Shown in pieces: positions 1 to 9,879 of a DNA stretch of 64,000 nt (the first letter of the stretch is position 1; each line of letters opens with the position of its first letter). Under the pieces are notes generated by a model. That model made no database searches. It was given only the letters and a program-made list of their open reading frames with translations, and was not told the DNA's origin. The stretch comes from Heloderma charlesbogerti. Taxonomy: Eukaryota > Chordata > Lepidosauria > Squamata > Helodermatidae. The stretch is taken from assembly GCA_026122225.1 (NCBI GenBank), contig JANEZZ010000805.1, positions 620,001 to 684,000 of the forward strand, written 5' to 3'. Both the position numbers and the translations under genes were made by a program.

Positions 1-1900
1 CGTAGTCTACGTAGCCACGACTCCCCCACAGCTGGGCATTTTGGAGTCGCCATGACCCAGCACGGAGTGATGCGGGATTTTTGGTGGCCTCACGTGTGTC
101 GGGACATCAAGTCCTATGTTGCCTCCTGCCCAACCTGCCAGAGGGCAAAGGACCCCTCAGGCAAGCCCACAGGCTTGCTTCACCCCCTGCCTACCCCCTC
201 AGGACCTTGGAAACTGCTCTCCCTTGACTTCATCACTGACATGCCTCCCTCACATGGTAAGACCACCATTCTGGTGGTGCTGGATTTGTTTTCTAAGATG
301 GCCTATTTCATCCCCTGCTCTGGGTTGCCCACAGCCAGGGAGATGGCAGAGCTGTTTGTGGCGCATGTTTTCCGGCTCCACGGATGGCCCGAGGGTCTCA
401 TTTTGGATAGGGGGCCCCAATTCACTGCCTATTTCTGGAGGGAGCTACTTGGGCTTCTACATGTGATGCTCTGTCTTTCCTCCACCCACCATCCACAGAC
501 AGACAGTCAGACCAAGCGCACCAATGTGACTCTGGAGCAATATTTGCTCTGTTATGTCAATTACCAGCAAGATGACTGGTTTTCCTTGCTGCCTCTCGCA
601 GAATTTGCTTATAACAATTAGGGATGGCGGAGAATTCTCCCTGAAACTTCGGGGGGCCGAGCGCCAATGTGTTCGGCCCCCCGAACAAGTTTCGGGGAGA
701 AATCCTCCGCCCCCCCGCCCCCTGCCCCCCCCCCGGGACGGGACTTACCTTCCCTGAATGTCCCTCCTGGCGGCGGGTCCGGCTGGCGGTTCGTCGGGTG
801 TTCGAGCGGGGCGGGAGCGGCAGCCAGTCTTTTGACCGGCTGCCGCCCCCGCCATTGCAATCAAAGAAAAAAAAAATGTCCCCTGATAGGCTACGTGAAG
901 ATTCATGTAGCCTATCACGGCTAGATTTGCAAAGTCAGCCGTGATAGGCTACGTGAATCGCCACGTAGCCTATCACGGGTGACTTTAAAAAAAAAAAAAA
1001 AAGTGTGTACGGATAATGGCGGCCCCCATAGGGAGCCGCCATTCCCGTTCCTTATTTGGTGGCCGTAGTCTACGTAAATGTTTACGTAGACTACGGCGAA
1101 AATAAGGGCAACGCTATTTATAAGGGCAAGCCTCCCCCCCCAGCCTGAACTTCGCAGGGGGAGCAGCGAAGTGCTCCCCCCCACCGCGAACAAGCTGCGA
1201 GAAAAGGTAAGTGACTTTCGTCCACCCCTAATAACAATGCCTGCCATGCTTCCACCCGCCAAACTCCATTTTTTGCCAATTTTGGTTACCACCCCAAGGC
1301 TTTCCCATCCACCCTAGCTCCCTCTTCAGTGCCGGCTGCCCATGACTTTTTAGAGGAGTTGAGAGCGGTACACCACCTCTTACGGGACTCCCTCAAGCAA
1401 GCCAAGACAGCCTACAAGGCCTCTGCAGACTGACAGCACCAGCCGGTTCCGTCTCTGCAACCAGGAGACTGGGTTTGGTTGTCCACCCAATACCTCCCCT
1501 CTCACTCATCCACGTGTAAGCTCATGCCTCATTGCACGGGGCCTTTCCAGATTACTGCCCAGATTAACCCTGCTGCTTTTCGCCTGTCTCTCCCCCCCTC
1601 CATGAAGATCCATCCTGTTTTTCATCAGTCCTTGCTGTCCCCCCTGGTTTCTGGCGACCCTCATTGCTCGACCGGCTCCCCCCCCCCCCGCCGCCACCAG
1701 TGCTGGTGGAGAAGGAGGAAGAGTTTGAGGTCACGGAGATTCTGGATTCCCACCTTTCTCGTGGACACCTGCAATATCTGGTGGACCGGAAGGGGTACGG
1801 GCCAGATGAACAATCCTGGGAACCCATGGAATATGTACATGCTCCATTGCTGCTGAGGCGTTTCCACCAGCTGTACCCCCACAAGCCTGGGGGGGCATCA
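1..1900 (+). pseudogene. Ty3/gypsy (chromovirus-type) pol 3' end: integrase plus chromodomain, disrupted
   Basis: The frame open from base 1 to 621 reads as a retrotransposon integrase. It has an HHCC zinc-binding N-terminus (His pair within the first 40 bases, CPTC near 127-138), then the catalytic core with the first Asp in LDFI (about 229) and the second in LDRGPQF (about 403). The third acidic residue is missing: the segment TDSQTKR (about 505) has Lys exactly 35 residues after the second Asp, where this D,D(35)E family has Glu. The frame is cut by a hAT insertion at 619-1230. Integrase C-terminal sequence resumes at 1239, meets a TGA near 1431, and shifts frame in a poly-C run near 1679-1690. 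A chromodomain-like segment (about 1700-1885, with a YLVDRKGY core) then follows. Integrase plus chromodomain is characteristic of chromoviruses. The copy cannot encode an active enzyme. Confidence 0.9.
619..1230 (+). mobile_element. hAT MITE, GATAGGCTACGT-hairpin family, 612 bp (left half of the palindrome only)
   Basis: It starts TAGGGATGG and ends CCACCCCTA, flanked by identical 8-bp copies of ATAACAAT (611-618 and 1231-1238). Internal hairpins lie at 882-920, 939-978 and 1063-1096 (a GTAGTCTACGT variant). Sequence stops at the palindrome centre seen in the 931-bp copies and jumps straight to the right arm. It has no coding capacity. A splice-donor-like AAGGTAAGTG lies at 1204-1213, and CTTACCTT (donor on the other strand) at 744-751. 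It inserted into the gypsy integrase. Removing it plus one duplication copy brings the flanking integrase codons back into register. Confidence 0.95.
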
Positions 1901-1915
1901 TGGGAGCGGGGATGA

Positions 1916-2435
1916 TGTCAGGGTGGACACCGAGCCCATAGAACCTCAGAGCAGTTCTGATTCTGAGGAGGAACAGCCGTCCGTGGGAGAGGAGCATGGT
2001 CATCCCTCCCAGGCCCTGCAGCTGGCAGAGATTCCTCCTGCCGGCATTCCAGACATAGATAGCGGTCCTGGGAGGGAAAGAAAGCGGGAGGAGGGCTGGC
2101 TCGATGCTTGACACAGATGCAAAGAGCGACGAGCTATGGAGGGCGCGGAAAGGAGGCGTAGCACCCGTTTGGTGCGCAAGCAATGGTCGCGTCCAGAGGA
2201 CCCAAGGGAAAAGGGGAGGGACTCTCCTTAGCCCATAAGTTCAGGGTCTGCAAGTGATTCTCGTTCAAAACAGGGACCAACTGTTTCCAACCCGGGGCAT
2301 AGGTTACTCTGCTTAGTCACTGGTGATAGAGTTATTCATTTGTAAAAGGAATAAAGCCTTGAAAAGAATTCTTTGTCTGTGTCTGGAGCTGGCTACTGGA
2401 GTAGACTGAAAGAGGCCGGCTAGGGCCCCCTGACA
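1916..2435 (+). repeat. LTR of the Ty3/gypsy element (520 bp)
   Basis: It begins TGTCAGGG and ends CCCCTGACA, an inverted pair as expected for an LTR. A purine-rich tract (about 1889-1912) precedes it, as expected for a polypurine tract. AATAAA at 2350-2355 is a plausible polyadenylation signal, about 80 bases before the end. The integrase/chromodomain ORF ends just upstream and a gag start follows 54 bases downstream. The same LTR is therefore 3' to one element body and 5' to another. I cannot identify a confident tRNA primer-binding site after base 2435. Confidence 0.8.
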
Positions 2436-2488
2436 GCTTGGTCCCCATTCCTCTTTCTCTCTCTCTCTCACTCTCCTCCTACTGCCAA

Positions 2489-2790
2489 ATGGAGGGTGCC
2501 GGAGATCCGACGGTGCAGGCTCTGGAGCAAGAGAACCAGATTCTCCATGATCAAATGGCTCAACTGACGGCTGCCGTGCAGAATCTACAAGCTGCAGCTC
2601 AACCCCCACCACCTCCGATTCCCCCTCGCCGCAAGTGCCCGGTGGCCTTGCCAGAGAAGTTTTCTGGAGAGAAGGGACTTTTTCAGATTTTCAGGGCCCA
2701 TCGGAGCTGTACATGCGCCTTCGACCTGAGGATTTCCTGATGGAACAGGTTTGTGTGGACTTCATCATTAACCTACTTTCCAGCGTGGCC
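2489..2790 (+). pseudogene. Ty3/gypsy gag, N-terminal fragment
   Basis: The ATG at 2489 opens a frame starting MEGAGDPTVQALEQENQIL, a heptad-rich coiled-coil-like stretch. A proline-rich linker and a segment with LPEKFSGE follow, which resemble the start of chromovirus gag proteins. The frame shifts near 2680-2700. The next frame reads a plausible gag continuation (RPEDF, then FIINLL) up to 2790, where a hAT end interrupts it. No gag remainder is seen beyond the hAT fragment. Assignment rests on position after an LTR and on motif style. Confidence 0.6.
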
Positions 2791-2937
2791 TAGGGATGTA
2801 CAAAAGTCACTTACCTGGTCTCACAGCTTGCTTCACGGTGGGGGGGAGGCGCTTCGCTTCTCCCCCCGAAGTTCAGGCCAGGGGGGGGAGGCTTCCCGCC
2901 TCGCCCGGCCGAAATTCAGGCTGGGGAGAAGCGCCCC
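2791..2937 (-). mobile_element. Truncated hAT MITE, right arm only (hairpin family)
   Basis: It begins TAGGGATGTACAAAAGTCAC and continues CTTACCTGGTCTC, which is the reverse complement of the right end of the copy at 38546-39134. The GC-rich arm follows and similarity stops near 2937. The second terminus and target duplication are absent, so it is a 147-bp remnant lying in gypsy gag. Confidence 0.75.
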
Positions 2938-3826
2938 AGCAGTGAACCTTTTCACTTGTCGTCAAAGGAAGACCTTCACAGCGGACCTCCCTCTCCTGCT
3001 GTGAGAGAGAGATTCACAGTATCCTATGGCTCCTGTATTCAGTGATGGATGTAATTTCCTCTAAGAATTACATCACTGCCATTCTGTAATTAGGATCATG
3101 AATTCCCCTCCCTTTCCAGGTTGCAGTTCTTAAATAATATTCCAAACCTACCTTGGCTTTCCCTCTTCCTGTGTCCAAAGTCAATACTTGCTTGAAAAGG
3201 TAATTCAGACAATCTTTACTTAGGAACCTCACCATTATCATGACTTTTTAAACAGGAATCTTTCTGCTTCGTTGCCAGTCTGGCACAATAGAAACCATGT
3301 ATTAATCAACTTACTTGAATCAGCTACTCTAATGAGTGCTGAGTTTTCCCTTCTTGTGATTACAAAATGTTCAGAGAAAAATGGAATCCAGATAAAATCT
3401 TTTCAACTACTGGAGTGTAAGTACAAGCATACCAGATGATCTACATAGGAGAGGATAAAAAGGCTTATTTGAAAAGAGTTGTGTGCACATAAGCTAAACA
3501 CCTGATAGGCCACACTGCATATCTAGTGGGCTGCATTTAACTTTGTGGGTCAGCTATTCCACAGGCCTGTGTTTTGCAGAAGTCCCGTACCAATAAATGC
3601 CATGCCTTGATGTGCAGGTGAACCCAAGTGTATAGGGGAATTAACAGTTACATTAGCACTCCCATGGGTCTTTCCTGGATTCAAGATATTCTCATGAGGT
3701 TTCTGATAGTTCTGAGAAAGACTATCCACTGGATCTTATCCAACTCTAATTGTGGTTTGTTGCATGTTATTAGTAAACCTGTCCTGAGGATGTGCTTTCT
3801 TTGGTGCATCAGATGAGAAAAGAGAA
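2938..3826. other. No recognised feature
   Basis: AT-rich sequence with no open frame resembling a known protein, and no repeat I can name. Confidence 0.4.
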
Positions 3827-4012
3827 GGGCCATAGCTTAGTGGCACATGATTTGCATGTAAAAGGTCCTAGGTTCAATCCCCTGACATTGCTAGGTAGGG
3901 CCAGGAAAGACTTCTCTCTGAAACCTTGAGAGCTGCTGTCTGTTGACATAGACAATACTGACCTAGATGAGCCAATGGTCTGACTTGGTATAAGGCAGCT
4001 TCCTGTGTTCCT
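3827..4012 (+). repeat. tRNA-derived SINE
   Basis: It has an A-box-like TAGCTTAGTGGC (3833) and a B-box-like GGTTCAATCC (3871-3880), as in a tRNA-type Pol III promoter. A non-tRNA body ends with TAAGGCAGCTTCCTGTGTTC. Related copies lie at 49270-49478 (minus) and 51300-51478 (plus). The B box and the conserved body shared by the three show they are one SINE family rather than tRNA genes. Confidence 0.8.
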
Positions 4013-4101
4013 GTCAGACATATTCATGAATTTCTGTGAGGACAAGGTAAGCATTATGATCTGCATCTACACTGAGTGCTAGCTGTGGGATTTATCTTCA
4101 C

Positions 4102-4266
4102 CAGCGGAGGCTGGTGGCTCTGATGTCATGGGGCAGTTGGTCCACTCTGGGTTTCAGTCAGAACCAGGCAGAACCCTAACGGTGCTGGATAGAGTTCTGG
4201 CTGGTTTTGACTGATACCCAGAGCAGATTTACTACCTGACTTACATCAGAGCCACCAGTCTCCCTG
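4102..4266. mobile_element. hAT-like foldback MITE, GGCTGGTGG family (copy 1)
   Basis: Left end CAGCGGAGGCTGGTGGCTC, right end GAGCCACCAGTCTCCCTG, which are imperfect inverted repeats. The flanks ATCTTCAC (4094-4101) and ATCTGCAC (4267-4274) match at 7 of 8 positions. It belongs with 13419-13555 and 38139-38337. Confidence 0.8.
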
Positions 4267-5379
4267 ATCTGCACATAAGCAGTTCCTCCTTGCTGGATTG
4301 GGGTATTTATGGGGAATATCCATATTCAAAAAACCTAATCCAAATAATGTGTCACAATAAAAGGTAGTGTGAAATCTGCAAAAGCAGTTGGTGCTCTCCA
4401 CCTCTAAATGCAATTTATTTTCATATACTTGATTTGTCTTGACAGGATCACAATATTTACATAAAACATCTAATAGAACATTCAATTATCCTGATTGGGC
4501 TTTATGCAGCCATATACCACATTGTACTTTTGCACCAACAGAGCATCATGTGACCATACCAGGTCAACCTTTAAACTGGGCAGTGTGACACTCTTACTCT
4601 TTCCCATCCATGTTTTTTTTTGTCCCAGTTTGTCCCATAGAGTTTGGGATGCAACCAGTTAAATTGTAGAAAATGTGTAGTCTGAAAATTTGTTGTGTGA
4701 CCTTTCACACAGACCTCCAGCCTGCCTTTCTGTCTTCCTAGGTTCAAATGGTCAACCTTTTGTTTCACCCCTGCCCAATTTCCTAAGGCAAGTCTTGCCA
4801 TGGCATCTGTTTCACAGGAAGGGACCCATAAATATGCAGTCTAGTTTTTTGGTAAGGGATTCCAGTTGATGTTAGAAGATGCTGGGTTTCCACCATCTTC
4901 CTCCTCTCCAACTGACACTTCATTTGATGTTGAACATTCTTAGTAAAGCTACCTTGTTCTTTCTAGACACTTCTGTTGTTGACTTGTGTTAGGAGTTGTT
5001 GCATTCTGTTATTGTATTGCCTAAACTCATAAGGGTCTGGTGGGATTATGGTTTTGGGTTTCTTATTTGACTGGAGGCTGGCAAACCTCAAGAGTAGAAA
5101 GAAGCCGAAGCTGAAGTCTACATATGCAACAATCATTTCTTGTATATAAGAGGACAATATAAAATACTTAACTCAGGCATCTGACTAGACTAATTTGGAG
5201 ATTCCGAAGAGGGGTCTCTCCAGGTCCTCCAGGCAGAATATGGACTCCTATCTCCTAACCCCAGCCCCATTCTTTCCCCCCTCCCTCCAAAACCCAGATC
5301 TCACATCCCCCAACTGCTCCTAATTTCCTACCCTAAGAAAAAGAGAAGAATAGTTTAATAGTTTCCAGCTCTATGAAAT
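4267..5379. other. No recognised feature
   Basis: AT-rich sequence with scattered stop codons in all frames. I see no gene, LINE or SINE here. Confidence 0.4.
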
Positions 5380-6030
5380 CCTCTTTGAGATAGATGGACC
5401 AGAACTAAACACGGTACTCCAAATGCACCATGGCATTCTTTAAAAGGCCTTTCCCTATTAATACTGCCCCTTTCCTATTAAATACTAACATGCAATTTGC
5501 CTCCTACCACCACCGCTCATGTAATAGTAAATGTTGATGTTTTTACTGAGCTGTCTACCACCCGTCCAAGATCTCTTTCCTGGTTAGTAAAATCCAGTTT
5601 AGACCCCATCAGTCTACCCAGTGAGAGTTTTTTGTTGTTGTTGTTGTTTTTTGCACAAGTGTGAATCACTTTACACTTACTTACTCTAAATGTCATTGGC
5701 GTCATGTTACCCTGCCATTCACCCACTTAAGAGAGTTCCTTTTGGAGATCTTTGCAGGTTGCTTGGATTTCCATCATTCTGAACGATTTGATGTGATCCA
5801 TGAACTTGACAATCTCATTGCTCACTCCCAGCCCCAGCACATTTAGATTTTTTAAACATCACTGGTCCCAATACAGATTCTTGTTTAATTCATTTTGAAA
5901 GCTGCCCATTTATTCCTGTCCACTGTCTCCTGTTACAGATTCATAAGACAACCTCTCCTTTCATCCATTGACTTAGGAGTCTTTTGGTCAATGACTCCAT
6001 CAAACTCCTTTTGGCTCTCCAATTATATGT
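5380..6030 (-). pseudogene. CR1-group LINE reverse transcriptase fragment, decayed
   Basis: Read on the minus strand, one frame (5517-5726) contains VSKCKVIH and ERDLGRVVDSSVKTS. These match the segment after the catalytic FADD box of CR1-type reverse transcriptases (compare DKCQVLHLG and GLGIVID in the copy at 19650). The sequence before it, at higher coordinates, has the expected upstream part with several stops and frameshifts. It is old and non-functional. Confidence 0.65.
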
Positions 6031-6490
6031 CCTGGTCTTCTTCCTTGTGCAGCCAGTGGCCTACTGGGCTGACTTGTCTTCTAGCTGCACCTTGGTCCAG
6101 GCTCCTCCCTAAGAACCAATCAGCTACACCAGGTAGGGCTGTAGGGGACTTGGAGTAGTCCTGAGAGGGAAATTTTCCACTCTGGTCCACTCTTGGGCCA
6201 TAAATAGGGGCCTTGCCTGGAGTTTCAGTATTGCTCTTGCTGACATCCCCATCTTCCCGCCCTACTTTTAGCACTCATTACTTTGCTATAAATAACTAGC
6301 CTCTGATTGACAGGTCTGGGAACAAATTTTACATGTTTTGATAACTGGAGTCAGTGATATAAGTCTGGCCCCCTCCCCTTCTCATAGCAATATTGGTGTT
6401 TTATCATTGAATCACCTTGCTTTTTATAGCCATCCCAACTTTTTGCAGGCACTTGAGGCAATACGTCAGATCCATAACAGAGGTAAGCAG
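6031..6490. other. Unassigned; possible promoter-like or LTR remnant near 6115-6215
   Basis: A CCAATCAG box near 6116 is followed about 80 bases later by CATAAATAGG, a TATA-like motif, in a GC-richer stretch. This could be the remains of an LTR, but no paired ends or coding sequence confirm it. The rest is unremarkable. Confidence 0.2.
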
Positions 6491-6918
6491 TAGGGGTGTC
6501 AGAATTCCACGACGGATCTCGGTGAGGCCGAATGCCAGTGCATTTGGCTCCCCGAAACCTGTCGCGGAACGACGTCTCCACCCTCCCACCCCACGAAAGG
6601 CACGCGGGACAAAGTCCCCGCTGCCTCCACCCCATGAAAGGCGCGCGAAATGGAGCACCTACCTGCTCCTGTCCGCGCTGCTGTGCGAATGGCGGCCATC
6701 CTGCGGCCGCCATTCGCGTCTTCCTCTTCAGCCATGATAGGCTACATAAATACTTACGTAGCCTATCACGGCTCATGCAGGGACGCCAGCTGGTGGCTCT
6801 GCGGCTTGGCTGCGGAGTGGAGCCGCCCAGCCAGGATTCCGGGGGGAAGGACGGAGTGCCTCCCCCTCCCCCAGTAGAACCTGGCGGAGCCAGGTAAGCG
6901 GGGCTTCATACACCCCTA
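6491..6918 (+). mobile_element. hAT MITE, hairpin family, 428 bp
   Basis: Ends are TAGGGGTGTCAGAATTCC and TACACCCCTA, with perfect target duplication GTAAGCAG (6483-6490 and 6919-6926). One GATAGGCTACAT-type hairpin lies at 6732-6771. CCAGGTAAGC (splice-donor-like) precedes the right end, and CTACCTG (donor on the opposite strand) lies in the left arm. No coding sequence. Confidence 0.93.
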
Positions 6919-7193
6919 GTAAGCAGGGGTAGGTGCCTTGCTCCCCAGTAAAGGATCCCCTTAAGGGATCGTGGGGTGTCAATTCAAGATCCCTGCTCAT
7001 CTCAGGGGTTGACATATCCAGGTTGTAGAAATAACCAATGGTATCAGTTCATGCCCTTGTGGGCTTGAGATTTGTGCCATAATCCATCAATGTTCTTTCA
7101 GCATGTGGACTGGATAGTGATATAGGTCAACAGTCAGGCTAGCTGAAGTCTGGAGCCTTGCTGTATGAAATGCCAAACATGCTGAGCTGTAGC

Positions 7194-7716
7194 TAGGGAT
7201 GGCGGAGAATTTCTCCCCGAAACTTCGGGGGGCCGAGCGCCAACGTATTTGCGTTGCCCTTATTTTTGCCGTAGTCTATGTAAACATTTACGTAGACTAC
7301 AGCAACTAAATAAGGAACGCAAATGGCGGCTCCCTATGGGGGCCGCCATTCGCGTACGCGCTTTTTTTTTTTTTAAAGTCACCCGTGATAGGCTACGTGA
7401 CGATTCACGTAGCCTATTACGGCTGACTTTCCAGATCTAGCCATGATAGGCTACGTGAATCGTCACGTAGCCTATCAGGGGACGTGGTGTTTTTTTTTTT
7501 TAACTTTCGTGTTCGTGGCCGGGCGAGGCGGGAAGCCTCCTCCCCGGCCTGAATTTCGGCCGGGTGAGGCGGGAAGCCTCCCCCCCGGCCTGAATTTCGG
7601 CCGAGCGAGGTGGGAAGCCTCCCCCCCGGCCTGAACTTCGCGGGGGGAGCAGCGAAGCGCTCCCCCCCACCGCGAACAAGCTGCGAGAAAAGGTAAGTGA
7701 CTTTTGTCCACCCCTA
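7194..7716 (+). mobile_element. hAT MITE, hairpin family, 523 bp (right half of the palindrome only)
   Basis: TAGGGATGG to CCACCCCTA, with perfect target duplication GCTGTAGC (7186-7193 and 7717-7724). After the first about 55 bases of the left arm it jumps to the palindrome centre. It continues through hairpins at 7269-7300, 7383-7422 and 7441-7480 into a right arm of near-repeated GC-rich blocks. AAGGTAAGTG lies near the right end. It is the mirror case of the copy at 619. Confidence 0.95.
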
Positions 7717-7816
7717 GCTGTAGCCAATAAAGGTGGCCATATTTAACCAATTTCTGTCTATGGGTAGTTCTTGCTCATGTGCCCCACACACCTCCATAAG
7801 ATCTACCAGATTACAC

Positions 7817-8747
7817 TAGGGATGGCGTAGAATTTCTCCATGAATCTCCGGGAGGCCGAATGCCGACGCATTCGGCCCCCTGAAATTCGTGGGGAAATTC
7901 TCCACCAGACCCCCTCCCCCTCCCCCGGGATGGGACTTACCTTCGGCGAATGTCCCTCTCGGCAGTGGGTCCCGGCGGCGTTTCAGCGGCATTTCAGCGG
8001 GGGTGGGGGCGGCGGCCAGTCTCCCGACCGGCTTCCGCCACCGCCATTACAGAATAAAAAAGTAAAGTTAAAAAAACAACAACACACACCCGTGATAGGC
8101 TACGTGACGATTTACGTAGCCTATCATGGCTAGATTTCCAAAGTCAGCCATGATAGGCTACGTAAATCGTCACATAGCCTATCATGGGTGACTTTGAAAA
8201 AAAAAAAGCGTACGCAAATGGCGGTGCCCATGGGCGCCGCCATTTGCGTTCCTTATTTGGACAGGGGTAGTCTACGTAACGATTTACGTAGACTACGGCG
8301 AAAATAAGGGAATGCTATTTGCGTTGCCCTTATTTTCGCCGTAGTCTATGTAAATCTTTACGTAGACTAGACATGCCAAAATAAGGAACGCAAATGGCAG
8401 CGCCCATGGGCACCGCCATTTGTGTATGCGCTTTTTTTTTTTTCAAAGTCACCCGTGATAGGCTACGTAACGATTTACATAGCCTATCATGGCTGACTTT
8501 GGAAATCTAGCTGTGATAGGCTACGTAAATCGTCACGTAGCCTATCACGGGTGTGTGTGTGTTTTTTTACTTTACTTTTTTTTTTCGCGGCCGGGGAGAC
8601 GGGGCGCTGCTCCCCGGCCTGAATTTCGGTGGCGAGGGATGGGGCGCCTCCCCCCCCTTGCCTGAACGTCAGGGGGAGAACCGAAGCGCCTCCCCCCCAC
8701 CGTGAAGCAAGCTTCAAGAACAGGAAAGGGACTTTCGTCCATCCCTA
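7817..8747 (+). mobile_element. hAT MITE, hairpin family, full-length 931 bp
   Basis: TAGGGATGG to CATCCCTA, with perfect target duplication GATTACAC (7809-7816 and 8748-8755). Hairpins lie at 8090-8129, 8149-8187, 8267-8298, 8339-8374, 8453-8492 and 8511-8550, arranged symmetrically around about 8320, so the middle about 460 bp is a palindrome of palindromes. The right-end donor-like motif has decayed here to AGGAAAGGG. It is the same length as the copy at 39157. Confidence 0.95.
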
Positions 8748-8803
8748 GATTACACTGATCTATAAATATATGGTACATGAAAAATGGATGGATGGGTAAA
8801 AGT

Positions 8804-9100
8804 TAGGGATGTATTAGAATGTTGTTTATATTCACAAATCACATGAACATGTCCAGTTCACAGTCATGAACATGTCTGTGAGCAAGAGCTCCTTATTTGG
8901 GAAAATTTCACACTTTATCAAACTTGCGTTCACGTCCCCCAAAACACACACTTTAAACAATGCATATTTTCACATTGTATGAGGAGGGGAATGCAGATTT
9001 CAGTTCACTCTTTTTTAAAAATGTGCATTTTTAAATTTGAAATGTGCACTTTTCCTATTCGAATGAAACGAAAGGACACAATCAGGCATGGGAAATGAAG
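8804..9100. mobile_element. Possible old hAT remnant with a TAGGGATG start
   Basis: TAGGGATGTATTAG opens an AT-rich stretch rich in TGCACTTTT and GTGCATTTTT words, like a decayed relative of the element at 34261. No second terminus or target duplication is seen. Confidence 0.35.
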
Positions 9101-9746
9101 TGAACTGAGCTTCCAGGTGATGTGAGAGAATCTTGGCCATTGCAAAAATCCCTTGTTTGCCCAGCCATAGTAAAAGTGTGTTGCCCATTTCTTCTTGTTA
9201 CATTCAATGCATAGGGAAACGAAATAAAAATATTTCCCAAAACTCTGTAGATACTGAACTGCCACATTTTCGTGGCTCTACTCTATGTTTCTCATGGAGA
9301 AGATACACATTGTCAAGGTAAATTAAACACACATTATGAAGAGTATCTAGATTATCCACAAATTGCTTGAGAGGCTGTAGCAGGGCAGCCATGTAAGCAG
9401 GGCAAACAGCAAGTTCATTTAATGTACACTTTTAAAAGCACTACTAAGGGAGATAAGCATCCGTCTGGCAAAATTAATTCCAAAATAAAAGACTCCAGAG
9501 AGTATGCTGAATTGGAGAAAAGAACATTTGACTAGAGACATATAGCCATTAATGAAATGATTGGATTACTCAGTGCCAGTGGCATGATATCAATAAAAGG
9601 AGAAATTAGGCCAGATTGATTGGAAATTCCTAAAAAGGCTGAAGTATATGTGTCGATCCTATGTGTGTGTTTCTCCATCTGTCATTGTGAAATCTGCTTG
9701 CACTATTGATAGAACAAAATACGCTTCATCTTTTGGGCACTTAAGG

Positions 9747-9832
9747 CTGCAATCCTATGCTCACTTACCTGGGAATAAATCCCACTGAAAACAATGGAAT
9801 TTACTTCTGAGTGGACATGTATTGGATCATAC
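9747..9832. repeat. Short palindromic repeat, CAATCCTATGCATG type
   Basis: GCAATCCTATGC, ACTTACCTGGGAATAAATCC and a mirrored half with ACTTCTGAGTGGACATG. Many copies occur in the window. The two halves are inverted versions of each other around a centre resembling CCCATTGAAATCAATGGG. Confidence 0.7.
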
Positions 9833-9879
9833 TGTAGCTGTTGCAAAAAAGGTATATTATTAGTTCAATTTATTGGTTG

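Noticed and set aside
667..944. Proline-rich frames in the GC-rich arms of the MITEs
   Set aside because: They are translations of poly-C/CCG arms and recur in every copy in different frames.
1..2790. Intact, potentially active gypsy element
   Set aside because: The catalytic residue is substituted, and two insertions, a stop and frameshifts are present.
3827..4012. tRNA gene (also considered at 49270, 51300 and 36694)
   Set aside because: A and B boxes are present but the sequence does not close into a cloverleaf and continues into SINE bodies.
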